Below, piece by piece: positions 6,063 to 6,436 of a stretch of DNA of 6,436 nucleotides. This DNA comes from Nitrospira sp. (lineage in GTDB: Bacteria; Nitrospirota; Nitrospiria; Nitrospirales; Nitrospiraceae): assembly GCA_025360665.1 (NCBI GenBank), contig JANYBU010000159.1, positions 1-6,436 of the forward strand, given 5' to 3'. The notes under the pieces were generated by a model. The model did not search any database. It saw only the letters and a program-made list of their open reading frames with translations, and was not told the DNA's origin. Position 1 is the stretch's first letter. The number at the start of each line of letters is the position of its first letter. The translations under genes and the position numbers were made by a program.

Positions 6063-6067
6063 GCCCC

Positions 6068-6436
6068 ATGTCGCGAATCAAGGAACTCAGAGCGTCGCTC
6101 GACAAGAAGTTGGATGCGTTGGAGCACCAGGCCCTGGCGCTGGAGGCGCAACTGACCCAGACGAAAGATCAGGCGCTGCAGCGGCTGGAGCAGCGCAAGC
6201 AACAGCTGCGGGATCTGCTCAAGCAGGTCCAGGCCGACGTGCAGAAGTCGAAGGAGATGGCAGAGCAGGCGAAGAGTGAAGTGCAGGCCAAGCTTGAACA
6301 TCTTCAAGTGCAATTGGCCCTCGGCAAAGCGGACGCCCGCGACACGTTCGAGGAGCAGAGGACGAAGATTCTCAAGGCCCTGAACGAGTTCGAATCCGTT
6401 GCGGAACAGAAACTGAAAGGGGCCGCGTTCGAATCG
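6068..6436 (+). CDS. Coiled-coil protein, 3' end outside window
   Basis: The first 123 residues of a protein open to the right window edge. It has no signal peptide or membrane segment and is almost wholly helical and charged: Lys, Glu, Gln, Ala and Leu dominate. Heptad-like spacing of Leu/Ala/Val is clear in ELRASLDKKLDALEHQALAL (residues 6-25) and continues through LEQRKQQLRDLLKQVQADV (about 41-59). No glycine or proline occurs in the first 80 or so residues; the first break is LALGKADARDTFEEQ (about 85-99), followed by another helix. A long two-stranded coiled coil is therefore expected, probably cytoplasmic. I recognise no specific family. It follows the DUF3568-like lipoprotein gene by 60 bases on the same strand, so they may form a transcription unit, although the strong separate ribosome site allows independent expression. 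A structural or stress-related role would be guesswork. Confidence 0.85.
   Translation, partial: MSRIKELRASLDKKLDALEHQALALEAQLTQTKDQALQRLEQRKQQLRDLLKQVQADVQKSKEMAEQAKSEVQAKLEHLQVQLALGKADARDTFEEQRTKILKALNEFESVAEQKLKGAAFES

Noticed and set aside
6007..6279. Open frame of 90 residues overlapping the lipoprotein stop
   Set aside because: It is out of frame with the strongly supported coiled-coil gene at 6068, lacks a ribosome site and has shadow-like composition rich in Gly, Ala and Arg.

Overview
The window looks like a chromosomal segment of a moderately GC-rich Gram-negative bacterium. Two exported proteins support this: one with a Sec signal peptide and one lipoprotein. The combination of a DUF3568-type lipoprotein, a coiled-coil protein and a giant aromatic-rich exported repeat protein fits Nitrospirota (Nitrospira-like) or a deltaproteobacterial lineage. 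That assignment is inference from gene content; there is no rRNA or marker gene here to prove it.

Layout. Positions 1-904, minus strand: a short operon in which a YbaK-type aminoacyl-tRNA deacylase (419-904) is followed after 4 bases by a SufC-like ABC ATPase (1-414, cut by the left window edge). Positions 905-1254: intergenic, with a plausible deacylase promoter region carrying a perfect palindrome. Positions 1255-4539, minus strand: one very large gene for a secreted protein of 1094 residues made almost entirely of short beta-strand-like repeats around the motif R-[LF]-F-P-[LI]-Y. I recognise no named family for it, and it is the most striking item here. Positions 4540-5509: a long divergent intergenic region with no convincing gene but unusual structure. 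It holds two long imperfect hairpins (about 4799-4918 and 5218-5311), each with arms near 40 bases, plus several smaller dyads. Positions 5510-6436, plus strand: a DUF3568-like lipoprotein gene, then a coiled-coil protein gene that runs off the right edge.

How the parts relate. The deacylase and ATPase are almost certainly co-transcribed, but a shared function is not obvious. The giant repeat protein and the lipoprotein are divergently transcribed from the structured 967-base region and both are predicted to act in the envelope, so shared regulation is possible but unproven. The lipoprotein and coiled-coil genes are 60 bases apart, and the coiled-coil gene has its own strong ribosome binding site.
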